DNA of 16,704 nucleotides from JBHGXV01 sp041920505 (GTDB lineage Bacteria; Bacillota; Bacilli; Brevibacillales; Brevibacillaceae), in assembly GCA_041920505.1 (NCBI GenBank), contig JBHGXV010000003.1:1-16704 (forward strand), in the 5' to 3' direction. Shown here piece after piece: positions 6,283-12,879 of the stretch. Every line of letters begins with the position of its first letter. Position 1 is the stretch's first letter. A model generated the notes under the pieces. That model had not been told where the DNA came from and ran no database searches. It saw nothing but the letters and a program-made list of their open reading frames with translations. The position numbers and the translations under genes were made by a program.

Positions 6283-6639
6283 TTACGTCCTTTCTCCGTC
6301 ATCGGCATCGGCCTCCTGTTGCCGCTTCAGCGCGGCGGCGACCACCGATTTCCATTTGCTCTCCGCGACGCGCACGACACAGTCCCGGTCGACGATGCGC
6401 GCCTGGCAGGCCAGGCGAATGCCCGAGGCCAAATCCGTCTCTGGCATCTTGCGCAACTCCAGTGCGGAAGGGGCGGACAGAGCGCCCTCCTCCACGACGA
6501 CTCGGCAAGACAGGCAGGAAGCGTGCCCGCCGCAACGCTGCAAAATGACGACCCGAGCGGAATAAGCGGCGGCGAGCAGTGTCTGACCCGGCCGTGCCTT
6601 TACCGTTTTGCCGGACGGGCGAAACGTCAATCTGGGCAT
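6283..6639 (-). CDS. 2Fe-2S ferredoxin (plant/vertebrate fold)
   Basis: A 118-residue electron-transfer protein. The cluster ligands are Cys36, Cys42 and Cys45 (CGGHASCLSC, a C-x5-C-x2-C pattern) plus Cys78 in RLACQAR, as in Fdx-type [2Fe-2S] ferredoxins. The N-terminal LTFRPSGKTVKARPGQTLLAAAY segment is the usual beta-grasp start. Residues from about 103 form a charged tail (KRQQEADADDGERT). ATG at 6639 has GGAGAG 7-8 bases upstream. It lies between the DUF2768-like gene (108-base gap, no terminator) and yphF (5-base gap), so it probably shares their transcript. I do not recall a ferredoxin at this place in B. subtilis. No reductase or oxygenase partner is in the window. Confidence 0.93.
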   Translation of the reverse strand: MPRLTFRPSGKTVKARPGQTLLAAAYSARVVILQRCGGHASCLSCRVVVEEGALSAPSALELRKMPETDLASGIRLACQARIVDRDCVVRVAESKWKSVVAAALKRQQEADADDGERT

Positions 6640-6747
6640 GGTTCTCTCTCCTTCATCGGACGGCGCACCCGCTAAACGGTGCCTGTCCGTTCCATGGCAA
6701 TCTGGCAGCCCCTCCCCGCGCGTTCCCTCTTGCGCCGTTGGATTGGG

Positions 6748-6936
6748 CTAGAGAAACACGACGATGACAATCATGCCGAACACGAGAAGCAAGAGCATGA
6801 ACGCCAGCGTCCTGAAGGTGAAGCGCAGCGCGCCAGTCTTCAGCTTGCGGGAGGCGATGACCAAAAGGTTGATCGCAAACATCAGCCCCATCGCCGCAAG
6901 CGAAATCCACATTTTCGTCATTGGATCGACAGCCAT
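6748..6936 (-). CDS. Small DUF2768-type membrane protein
   Basis: About 62 residues with two hydrophobic helices (around 8-28 and 43-61) separated by a basic loop (SRKLKTGALRFTFR). Size, KMWISLAAMGLMF start and position upstream of yphF fit the DUF2768 family of Bacillales. The start is uncertain: ATG at 6936 gives the family-like beginning MAVDPMTKMW, but its AAGGA is 14 bases away; ATG at 6951 would add five residues, with the same AAGGA directly against it. A good promoter lies upstream, and it appears to lead a transcript with the ferredoxin and yphF. Function unknown. Confidence 0.8.
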   Translation of the reverse strand: MAVDPMTKMWISLAAMGLMFAINLLVIASRKLKTGALRFTFRTLAFMLLLLVFGMIVIVVFL

Positions 6937-6977
6937 AAACGCACACAGCATCCTTTTCTGTTGGTTCTCATTGGATT

Positions 6978-7006
6978 ATTATAGCATACCGGGCCGCGCG
7001 TGAACC
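6978..7006 (-). promoter_or_regulatory. Extended -10 SigA promoter for the DUF2768 - ferredoxin - yphF unit
   Basis: On the minus strand TATAAT (6978-6983) is preceded by TGC (6984-6986), an extended -10 motif. The -35 position at 17 bases (7001-7006) is a weak GGTTCA, as is usual for extended -10 promoters. It shares these bases with the opposing SigK-like promoter. Confidence 0.7.
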
Positions 7007-7031
7007 TCGTATCGGACATTCGCATAGACTA
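7003..7031 (+). promoter_or_regulatory. SigK-type promoter for the unknown plus-strand gene
   Basis: AACC (7003-7006), a 16-base spacer and CATAGACTA (7023-7031) fit the B. subtilis SigK pattern AC-N16-CATAnnnTA exactly. It lies 20 bases before the ribosome-binding site of the gene at 7064. This implies expression in the mother cell late in sporulation. Confidence 0.6.
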
Positions 7032-7063
7032 TCGTGATCATTCCGCCCATGGAGGGGATATGT

Positions 7064-7522
7064 ATGCCAGAGCGAAGATGGCGCAATCCGTACGCACCCA
7101 TCAGCAAAAAAACCGGGCGGCCGACGGGCGTAGCGACCGGTTCATCCCTGGCCCTGACGCCGAACAAACAGGCGGCGCCGCCGCTTGATCTGCGCACTTC
7201 CGTTTCACGTATGCGCAGCAACATCAAAGGCATCAGCAGCACGATCCGGCAAATGGAGGAGACGATGGACACGATTTACGGCGCCATCGAGATGCTGGAT
7301 TCACTGGGCAAGAAAATGGGTGTGACCAGACTGAAATCAGTCTTGCCGCAGCGCACCGAAACCGGCAAGGCCGACCCTGCCCCTGAACAGGAAGCGACGG
7401 GCAATAATCCGCTGGGAAATCTGGACATCGGGCAGTTGTTCGGCATCCTGCAGTCGCCCTTGGTGCAAAATTTGTTGCAGCAGAGCGCGGGGGGCGGCAC
7501 AAACCGAAAAAAAGAGGGGTGA
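7064..7522 (+). CDS. Unknown protein, candidate late-sporulation (coat-type) protein
   Basis: A 152-residue protein and the only gene on the plus strand. ATG at 7064 was chosen because GGAGG (7051-7055) is 8 bases upstream; an upstream in-frame ATG at 7034 has no such site. The N-terminus is basic and proline-rich (MPERRWRNPYAP, KKTGRPTG). Residues about 41-86 (from LDLRTSVSRM to LGKKMG) form a likely amphipathic or coiled-coil helix. A charged, low-complexity linker (100-115) follows, then a short hydrophobic helix (LDIGQLFGILQSPLVQNLLQQ, 120-140) and a Gly/Lys tail. There is no signal peptide. The layout recalls small Bacillus coat proteins such as YppG or YqfQ-like, but I do not recognise a family. 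The SigK-like promoter and convergent spoVIF gene support a spore role by inference. Its stop codon lies in the loop of the terminator. Confidence 0.8.
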   Translation: MPERRWRNPYAPISKKTGRPTGVATGSSLALTPNKQAAPPLDLRTSVSRMRSNIKGISSTIRQMEETMDTIYGAIEMLDSLGKKMGVTRLKSVLPQRTETGKADPAPEQEATGNNPLGNLDIGQLFGILQSPLVQNLLQQSAGGGTNRKKEG

Positions 7523-7541
7523 TGCCCGCCCCTCTTTTTTC
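7507..7541. terminator. Bidirectional terminator between the convergent genes
   Basis: AAAAAAAGAGGGG (7507-7519) pairs with CCCCTCTTTTTT (7529-7540) around a 9-base loop that contains the TGA of the plus-strand gene. A and T runs on both sides suit both directions: the plus-strand gene ending at 7522 and spoVIF transcripts arriving from 7668. Confidence 0.85.
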
Positions 7542-7667
7542 CGTGGATCGAACTGTAGGCCAGCCATGTCCCTGTAGAGCCATGATTGTTCCTAGTCTTA
7601 CTGTATGTGGTTTGGTGCTGAGGGGAACAGGCATAACCGCCCAATTTCCCCCTGCTGTGCGGTTCGG

Positions 7668-7937
7668 TCAGCGAAGCCATTGCCGAAGCGATTGCAAGTC
7701 GCCGGGGTCGATCTGTTTTTCCCGGAACATCTGGATGATCCGTTCCTCTTTTTCCTCGGTCACCATGGTGCCGCTGACGGCGGCCAGCGTTCTGATCAAC
7801 TGGCGAAGCTTCGCTTCGTCTGCAAAGTCGCTTTTCTTGAATTGGCCGGCAATCATGCGAAGCTGACCGTCGTCAACCTTGCCCGCCAGTTTCTTCTGCA
7901 TCTTTCCCAGCAAGCGGCGGGTCATGTCATTGCTCAT
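7668..7937 (-). CDS. spoVIF: Stage VI sporulation protein F
   Basis: An 89-residue protein with the SpoVIF family pattern: a charged helical N-terminus (MSNDMTRRLLGKMQKKLAGK), a middle segment QLRMIAGQFKKSDFADEAKLRQLIRTLAAVSG, and a conserved VTEEKEERIIQMF region followed by a C-terminal helix. In B. subtilis SpoVIF is needed for full coat assembly and spore resistance and works with the regulator GerR in the mother cell. AGGAGG (7944-7949) is 6 bases before ATG 7937. It follows gpsA in the same direction with a 70-base gap that holds a SigK-type promoter, so it can be switched on late in sporulation independently of the der-plsY-gpsA transcript. It is convergent with the unknown plus-strand gene. 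Confidence 0.88.
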   Translation of the reverse strand: MSNDMTRRLLGKMQKKLAGKVDDGQLRMIAGQFKKSDFADEAKLRQLIRTLAAVSGTMVTEEKEERIIQMFREKQIDPGDLQSLRQWLR

Positions 7938-7968
7938 AAGGCTCCTCCTTCACCATCCGGGTTCTTCC

Positions 7969-7996
7969 TATCGTATGAAAGAGGAGGCAAAAAGGT
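7969..7996 (-). promoter_or_regulatory. SigK-type promoter for spoVIF
   Basis: On the minus strand ACC (7994-7996), a 16-base spacer and CATACGATA (7969-7977) fit the SigK pattern AC-N16-CATAnnnTA. It lies between the gpsA stop and the spoVIF ribosome-binding site, and B. subtilis spoVIF is SigK-dependent. Confidence 0.65.
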
Positions 7997-8007
7997 GAGA
8001 CATCCGC

Positions 8008-9036
8008 CTACTGGCTGTACTGGACGATGTCTTCCATCTCGAAACGGCGGCCGCGCCCCATCAATTCTTCGACTCCCTGTCGCGGGTCTTTTCCCTCAAA
8101 CAGGATCCCGTACAAGACAGAGGTGATCGGCATCTCGATGTGTTCACGGGCGGCCAGATCGCGGGCCGCCCTGGTGGTGCGCACCCCTTCGACCACCATG
8201 CCCATCTGCGCCAAAACCTCGTCCAGCTTTTTCCCCTGGCCCAGCAGGTATCCGGCGCGCCAGTTGCGGCTGTGCTTGCTGGTGCAGGTAACGACGAGAT
8301 CGCCCACCCCGGCAAGCCCCGCAAACGTAAGCGGATTGGCTCCCAATTTTACGCCCAAGCGGCCGATCTCCGCCAATCCGCGTGTCAACAGGGCGGCCTT
8401 GGCGTTGTCGCCGAAACCGAGGCCGTCCGACAGTCCCGCTCCGAGCGCGATGATGTTTTTCAGTGCGCCGGCAATCTCGGCGCCCACCATGTCAGGGTTG
8501 GCGTAGACGCGAAAGGCGGAACTCATCAGCACGTCCTGGGCGAGGATCGCGCTCTCCTGCGACCGGGAGGCCACCACCACGGTGGTGGGCGACTTGCGCA
8601 CCACCTCTTCGGCGTGACTCGGACCGGTGAGCACGACCAGCCGTTCGGCCAACGCCGCCGGCACCTCTTCGGCAATCACTTCCGACATGCGCTTCAACGT
8701 CTCAATCTCGAAGCCTTTGGTGGCGTGGATCAACAGCGCGTCTTGCGGCAGATGGGGCGCAAGCTGGCGCACCACTTCCCGCATCGCGTGCGACGGAACG
8801 ACCAAAAGCACCACCTGCTTGCCGGTGACCACCGCTTCCAGATCCGAAGCGGCGGAAATGCTCTCAGGCAGCGTCACGCCAGGCAGGTATTTGGGGTTGG
8901 TGTGGGTCTGGTTAAACGCGTCCGCCTTGTGTGGATCACGTACCCACAGCGTGACCCGGTGTCCGTTGTCGGCGCAGACGGAGGCGAGCGCCGTGCCCCA
9001 GCTTCCGGCGCCGATCACCGCAATCTCCTTGGTCAA
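8008..9036 (-). CDS. gpsA: Glycerol-3-phosphate dehydrogenase [NAD(P)+]
   Basis: Reduces dihydroxyacetone phosphate to sn-glycerol-3-phosphate, the backbone for phospholipids; a cytoplasmic enzyme of 342 residues. The NAD(P)-binding Rossmann motif GAGSWG is at 9-14. The family segments ATKGFE (105-110), TGPSHAEE (137-144), the catalytic Lys193 in GALKNIIALGAG and GDNAKAALLTRG (209-220) are all present. The start is TTG at 9036, chosen because GGAGG (9045-9049) lies 8 bases upstream and the protein begins exactly where the family does (MTKEIAVIGAG). It lies 15 bases after plsY, whose enzyme product pathway uses its product, so der, plsY and gpsA are probably one transcript. Confidence 0.98.
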   Translation of the reverse strand: MTKEIAVIGAGSWGTALASVCADNGHRVTLWVRDPHKADAFNQTHTNPKYLPGVTLPESISAASDLEAVVTGKQVVLLVVPSHAMREVVRQLAPHLPQDALLIHATKGFEIETLKRMSEVIAEEVPAALAERLVVLTGPSHAEEVVRKSPTTVVVASRSQESAILAQDVLMSSAFRVYANPDMVGAEIAGALKNIIALGAGLSDGLGFGDNAKAALLTRGLAEIGRLGVKLGANPLTFAGLAGVGDLVVTCTSKHSRNWRAGYLLGQGKKLDEVLAQMGMVVEGVRTTRAARDLAAREHIEMPITSVLYGILFEGKDPRQGVEELMGRGRRFEMEDIVQYSQ

Positions 9037-9051
9037 TCCTATTCCCTCCGT

Positions 9052-9660
9052 TCACTGTAATTTCCGGTACGATTTGTCGCCCAGCTTGCGTTCCTTGCCT
9101 TGCAGCAGGTTGATGATATTCTGCCGGTGGCGGTAAAACGCAAACACGGTGATCAACAGACTGGTCCACGCATACACCGGCTGGTTCTCGACGATGCCCA
9201 GCAGGATCGGCAGCAAGGTGACGAACACAAGCGAACCCAGGGACACATACCGGGTGAAGAAGATGACGATAACGGTAATAATCCCTGCAATCAAAAACGC
9301 CGTCGGGGAAAACCCAAGAGCGACACCAAGCGTGGTGGCGATCCCTTTGCCGCCGCGAAACCCGAAAAAGACCGGCCAGTTGTGACCGATGATCGCAAAT
9401 ATTCCCGCAAAGGCGTACGCGACGGGGTCGCCGCCCGTCAACAGATTGGTGACGCCCATCGCCGCCAGCCCCTTGAGCGCATCCAGAATGAGCACCGCAA
9501 TCCCCGGCCCTTTTCCGAGGACGCGCAAGGTGTTGGTGGCTCCGGCGTTGCCGCTGCCGTAGGCGCGGATGTCGATGCCGGCCACCTTTTTGGCAATCAC
9601 ATAACTGAAACTGATCGACCCCAACAGATAGCTGATCACCAGCGATACGAGCAAGCTCAT
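9052..9660 (-). CDS. plsY: Acyl-phosphate:glycerol-3-phosphate acyltransferase
   Basis: An integral membrane enzyme that moves an acyl group from acyl-phosphate to glycerol-3-phosphate, giving lysophosphatidate. At 202 residues it has the usual length, with about five membrane spans and the PlsY motifs GSGNAGATN (35-43) and GHNWPVFFGFRGGKG (92-106), plus the later AFYRHRQNI segment. ATG at 9660 has an AGGGAGAGGG stretch upstream. It lies 13 bases after der and 15 before gpsA. The window holds three enzymes in a row of this pathway: GpsA makes the substrate, PlsY adds the first acyl chain, and PlsC, encoded 6 kb away, adds the second. Confidence 0.97.
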   Translation of the reverse strand: MSLLVSLVISYLLGSISFSYVIAKKVAGIDIRAYGSGNAGATNTLRVLGKGPGIAVLILDALKGLAAMGVTNLLTGGDPVAYAFAGIFAIIGHNWPVFFGFRGGKGIATTLGVALGFSPTAFLIAGIITVIVIFFTRYVSLGSLVFVTLLPILLGIVENQPVYAWTSLLITVFAFYRHRQNIINLLQGKERKLGDKSYRKLQ

Positions 9661-9673
9661 CAGATCCCTCTCC

Positions 9674-10987
9674 CTACGTTTTTTTGCGCGTCAGTATCCG
9701 GATCGGCGTCCCTTCGAAAACAAAGGCTTCGCGGATTTTGTTCTCTATATATCGCTCATAGGAAAAATGCATAAGTTCCGGGTCGTTGACAAACAGGATA
9801 AAGGTGGGCGGTTTGACCGCTGCCTGGGTGGCGTAGTTGATTTTCAGCCGCTTTCCTTTGTCCGTCGGCGGCGGCGCCATGATCGTGGCATCGGTGATCA
9901 GGTCGTTGAGCGTCGCAGTGGGCACACGCATCGCATGCGCTTCGGCCACCTGATTTACTTTTGGCAGGATGGTATGCACGCGCTGTTTCGTCTTGGCGGA
10001 GACGAACAAAATCGGTGCGTAGTCCAGGTACTTGAATTCCTCGCGAATCTCCTCGATGAATCGCTGCATCGTCTTGTCGTCTTTCTCCACCGCGTCCCAC
10101 TTGTTGACGACGATGATGACCCCTTTGCCCGCCTCATGGGCGTACCCGGCAATCTTCTTGTCCTGCTCGATGATGCCTTCCTCGCCGTTGAGCACCACCA
10201 GCACCACGTCGGAATCCTCGATCGCCTTGAGAGCGCGCATGACGCTGTATTTCTCGGTGGTCTCATACACTTTGCCGCGCTTGCGCATCCCGGCCGTATC
10301 CACCAGCACGTACCGCTGACCGTCTTTCTCAAAGGGCGTGTCGACCGCATCACGGGTGGTTCCGGCGATGTCGCTGACGATGACCCGCTCTTCGCCCAGG
10401 ATGGCGTTGGTCAGTGACGACTTGCCCACGTTGGGACGACCGATGATTGAGACGCGGATGATGTCATCCGACTCGACTTCTTCGTCCGTCTCCGGGACGT
10501 TTTTGAACACCTCGTCGAGCAAATCGCCCAACCCGAGACCGTGCGCGCCGGAAACGGGGAACGGGTCCCCCACTCCAAGCTGGTAGAACTCATAAATTTC
10601 ATTTCGCATCTCCGGGTTGTCCACCTTGTTGACTGCAAGCACAATCGGCTTTTTCGTGCGGTTCAACATACGGGCCACTTCCTGGTCAGCCTCGGTGACG
10701 CCTGTCCGGCTGTCGACGACCAAAATGATCACATCGGCCTCGTCAATGGCCAATTCGGCCTGCAGGCGCATCTGGGTGAGAATCTCGTCCGTGTCGCCAA
10801 TCTCGATGCCGCCTGTATCGATCACGTGAAAAGGACGATTCAACCATTCGCCTTTGCCATAGAGGCGGTCTCGGGTGACACCGGGTTTGTCCTCGACGAT
10901 GGCGATACGCTCGCCGACGAGCCGATTGAATATCGTGGATTTCCCTACGTTCGGTCTCCCCACAATCGCTACTACTGGCATTCCCAT
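9674..10987 (-). CDS. der: Ribosome assembly GTPase Der (EngA)
   Basis: A GTPase with two G domains in tandem that is required for maturation of the 50S ribosomal subunit. At 437 residues it matches the family. G domain 1 has GRPNVGKST (10-18), DTGG (57-60) and NKVD (120-123). G domain 2 has GRPNVGKSS (183-191), DTAGMRKRGK (230-239) and NKWD (295-298). The KH-like C-terminal domain (about 350-437) contains PELMHFSYERYIENKIREAF. The start at 10987 gives MGMPVVAIVG; ATG at 10981 is possible since the upstream site (GAGAGAGAG) is weak. A likely promoter lies in the 51-base gap after the YIEGIA partner gene. It heads the probable der-plsY-gpsA unit. Confidence 0.98.
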   Translation of the reverse strand: MGMPVVAIVGRPNVGKSTIFNRLVGERIAIVEDKPGVTRDRLYGKGEWLNRPFHVIDTGGIEIGDTDEILTQMRLQAELAIDEADVIILVVDSRTGVTEADQEVARMLNRTKKPIVLAVNKVDNPEMRNEIYEFYQLGVGDPFPVSGAHGLGLGDLLDEVFKNVPETDEEVESDDIIRVSIIGRPNVGKSSLTNAILGEERVIVSDIAGTTRDAVDTPFEKDGQRYVLVDTAGMRKRGKVYETTEKYSVMRALKAIEDSDVVLVVLNGEEGIIEQDKKIAGYAHEAGKGVIIVVNKWDAVEKDDKTMQRFIEEIREEFKYLDYAPILFVSAKTKQRVHTILPKVNQVAEAHAMRVPTATLNDLITDATIMAPPPTDKGKRLKINYATQAAVKPPTFILFVNDPELMHFSYERYIENKIREAFVFEGTPIRILTRKKT

Positions 10988-11025
10988 GATCCAACACTCT
11001 CTCTCATCATCTGATTTACCTGCTA

Positions 11026-11055
11026 ATCATACCATATCCTAGTGATGGCGAACAA
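11026..11055 (-). promoter_or_regulatory. Probable SigA promoter for der-plsY-gpsA
   Basis: Minus-strand TATGAT (11026-11031) with an extended TGG before it, and TTGTTC (11050-11055) 18 bases upstream, overlapping the end of the preceding gene. It would let der be expressed apart from the YIEGIA genes. Confidence 0.5.
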
Positions 11056-11221
11056 CGATCAGGGTTTCCGGCGTCACCTGGTGCACCATGCCGTCGAGGA
11101 TTTTTTCCAGAATGAACGCCGTCTGCTGCACCTCTTCCACCGTCTGCATGACAAAGATCGGCGCGCCCCCGCCGATCTGATCCTTTTTCATCGTCACCAC
11201 TGCCAAAATATGCTTTTCCAT
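11039..11221 (-). CDS. Small partner protein (capping complex subunit for YIEGIA)
   Basis: A 60-residue soluble protein, beginning MEKHILAVVTMKKDQIGGGAPIF and ending with HQVTPETLIVVRHH. It resembles the short proteins that sit directly downstream of YIEGIA genes in spore formers and that databases name capping complex subunit for YIEGIA. Two adjacent ATGs (11224 and 11221) exist. AGGAGG at 11228-11233 is 3 and 6 bases away, so 11221 is preferred; this ATG overlaps the upstream TGA by one base, a translational-coupling arrangement. No known motif beyond this. The function is inferred only from the pairing. Confidence 0.8.
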   Translation of the reverse strand: MEKHILAVVTMKKDQIGGGAPIFVMQTVEEVQQTAFILEKILDGMVHQVTPETLIVVRHH

Positions 11222-12132
11222 CATGCTCCTCCTTGTTTGTACACCGGCGCTTCCTTTGGCAGGCGGATGGCATTTTCCAGAATGGGCACATTGCCGATCA
11301 CTTGCCTCCCTTTTTCCGGATCACGCACCAGCGGGAGCAGAAACACGCCAATCCGCCCGGTTTTCAGATCCCGTTTGGCCATCGGCGTAAGCGACGGTTC
11401 TCCCTGGTCCGTGTACACGCCCAGAATCGTCGCGGCGTCGTGCAAAATCGCCTGGCGCTGGCCAGGGTGGGAAATGATCACACGACTGTTCAAATCGCGC
11501 GGCACCAGCACGAACCCCATGCCGTGCTGCCGGATTTGCTCCTGGGCTTCGATTGATCCGATGTTCATGATGTAGATGTTGTCCACATACAGGTTGGCCC
11601 CATCCATCCGCACGTCGGCGGGGATGACCTCGACGATGCGGCTCAACACGTTTCCAGACTTGAAGAACCTCGCGATCAACAGCGAGACGATCCCGACGAT
11701 GACACCGCCCCACCAGGCGAACAGGACGGTGGCGAACGTGGTGAAGCAAGCGGTGAGAATCACCAGGTAATTGCGCCCTTCAAACACCATCGCAATCCCC
11801 TCGATGTACGTGCCGCCGCGCGGGACCAGCTCGTGCTTGTCAATCTCCTGCAAGGTTTTGCGCTCCATGTTGCGCACGTCGCGAAACTGTTGAGCGGCCA
11901 GTCCGAGAAAGGTGATGGCCGTGTACTCCTCTTTCAGCAGCGCGGGCACGGCCACCGCCCCCAGGGCGGAAGCGATCACGCCGAGCGAGATGTGAATGAT
12001 GCGGCCATGCGGATAGGTTGGATACTGGCGATAGTCGGTTTGCAACAGGTAGAAGCGACAGAGCACCCCGAACCCGAAGCCGATCGCAAGCGGTATGACA
12101 TACTCGTTGGACAGCAGTTGTTTGATCAGCAC
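11221..12132 (-). CDS. YIEGIA membrane protein (YphB-like)
   Basis: A 303-residue membrane protein named for its signature: YIEGIA occurs exactly at 109-114, within PRGGTYIEGIAMVFEGRNYLV. Hydrophobic segments lie at about 11-30, 43-65 and 122-155. The C-terminal half (from about 160) is soluble, with MDGANLYVDNIYIMNIG and GMGFVLVPRDLNSRVII. The start is GTG at 12132, with AGGTG (12141-12145) 8 bases upstream, lying at the end of the yphA frame. The family is found in endospore formers in the region of der and spoIVA, which suggests a sporulation role; its activity is not known to me. It is tightly coupled to the small partner gene downstream by a one-base stop/start overlap. Confidence 0.9.
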   Translation of the reverse strand: MLIKQLLSNEYVIPLAIGFGFGVLCRFYLLQTDYRQYPTYPHGRIIHISLGVIASALGAVAVPALLKEEYTAITFLGLAAQQFRDVRNMERKTLQEIDKHELVPRGGTYIEGIAMVFEGRNYLVILTACFTTFATVLFAWWGGVIVGIVSLLIARFFKSGNVLSRIVEVIPADVRMDGANLYVDNIYIMNIGSIEAQEQIRQHGMGFVLVPRDLNSRVIISHPGQRQAILHDAATILGVYTDQGEPSLTPMAKRDLKTGRIGVFLLPLVRDPEKGRQVIGNVPILENAIRLPKEAPVYKQGGA

Positions 12133-12139
12133 GCGAGCA

Positions 12140-12796
12140 TCACCTGTGGGAGTGTGTTTTTGACTTCATCCTGACTCCTGACAACAGCAGCCCAAACAAG
12201 ATCCCCGCACCCTTGCCCAGCGCGGTCCAGACGATAGCGGCACACGTCCAGAGAGCGATCGATGTCCACAACAAGTCTTGCGCCGCTTCAGCGCCGATAA
12301 CGCCTGTGCCCGTCTGCCGAAGAAAGCTGAGCGTGTAAAACGCGTCCGAGATCGGCAACGCGATCAACAGCAAAAACCAGTGGATCTGCCAGTCTCGCGA
12401 AAGCAAAAAGAGCATCGTCACCGTCACGATCGGCACCAGGACGGATTCGTCGAGAACCAGTAGAATCGGGTCGCCAAACAGCATGCGGCGAAACAAAAAC
12501 AAGGTGGACGCGCACAGACACGCCGCCGCCACCGCATACCCCCGGCGCTTGTTCGGTTGCAACGTCCAGGCGTGGGCGGCGGCAAAAAAAGGCACCAGCG
12601 CACCGGCCACGTCGATGTCAACCGCCGCCGCGCGCAGCCGCCAGCCGGCAAACGCAGCAACCAGGGAACCAACCAGTCCGGCCAGAGCCAACCTCCGGGT
12701 CAGACCGATGCGCGTCACGGCCTTGTCCAGGCTGCCCATCCAGACCAGGCACAACAGACACCACTGCACGAGCAATGCCAAGATCCCTTCGTTCAT
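12140..12796 (-). CDS. Polytopic membrane protein, YphA-like
   Basis: A 218-residue hydrophobic protein with about seven predicted membrane segments (roughly 6-20, 36-52, 63-77, 86-102, 111-133, 139-159 and 173-205) and a basic C-terminal tail (MKSKTHSHR). ATG at 12796 has AAAGGAG (12803-12809) 6 bases upstream. Its position between fni and the YIEGIA gene is that of yphA in B. subtilis; identity rests on position, size and membrane layout rather than on a motif. Only 7 bases separate it from the YIEGIA start, so the two are coupled. Weak promoter-like boxes (TTATGA, CATACT, 17-base spacing) occur in the 83-base gap upstream. Confidence 0.7.
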   Translation of the reverse strand: MNEGILALLVQWCLLCLVWMGSLDKAVTRIGLTRRLALAGLVGSLVAAFAGWRLRAAAVDIDVAGALVPFFAAAHAWTLQPNKRRGYAVAAACLCASTLFLFRRMLFGDPILLVLDESVLVPIVTVTMLFLLSRDWQIHWFLLLIALPISDAFYTLSFLRQTGTGVIGAEAAQDLLWTSIALWTCAAIVWTALGKGAGILFGLLLSGVRMKSKTHSHR

Positions 12797-12879
12797 TTTC
12801 TACTCCTTTGCCTGTCGGAACGTCTTATCCCAAGTATGCCTCAACCATTCCGCTTTCATAACGGAGAAAGGGACCGGGC

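Noticed and set aside
8140..9060. A 306-codon plus-strand frame opposite gpsA
   Set aside because: Antisense shadow with His/Arg-rich composition; gpsA on the other strand has every family motif.
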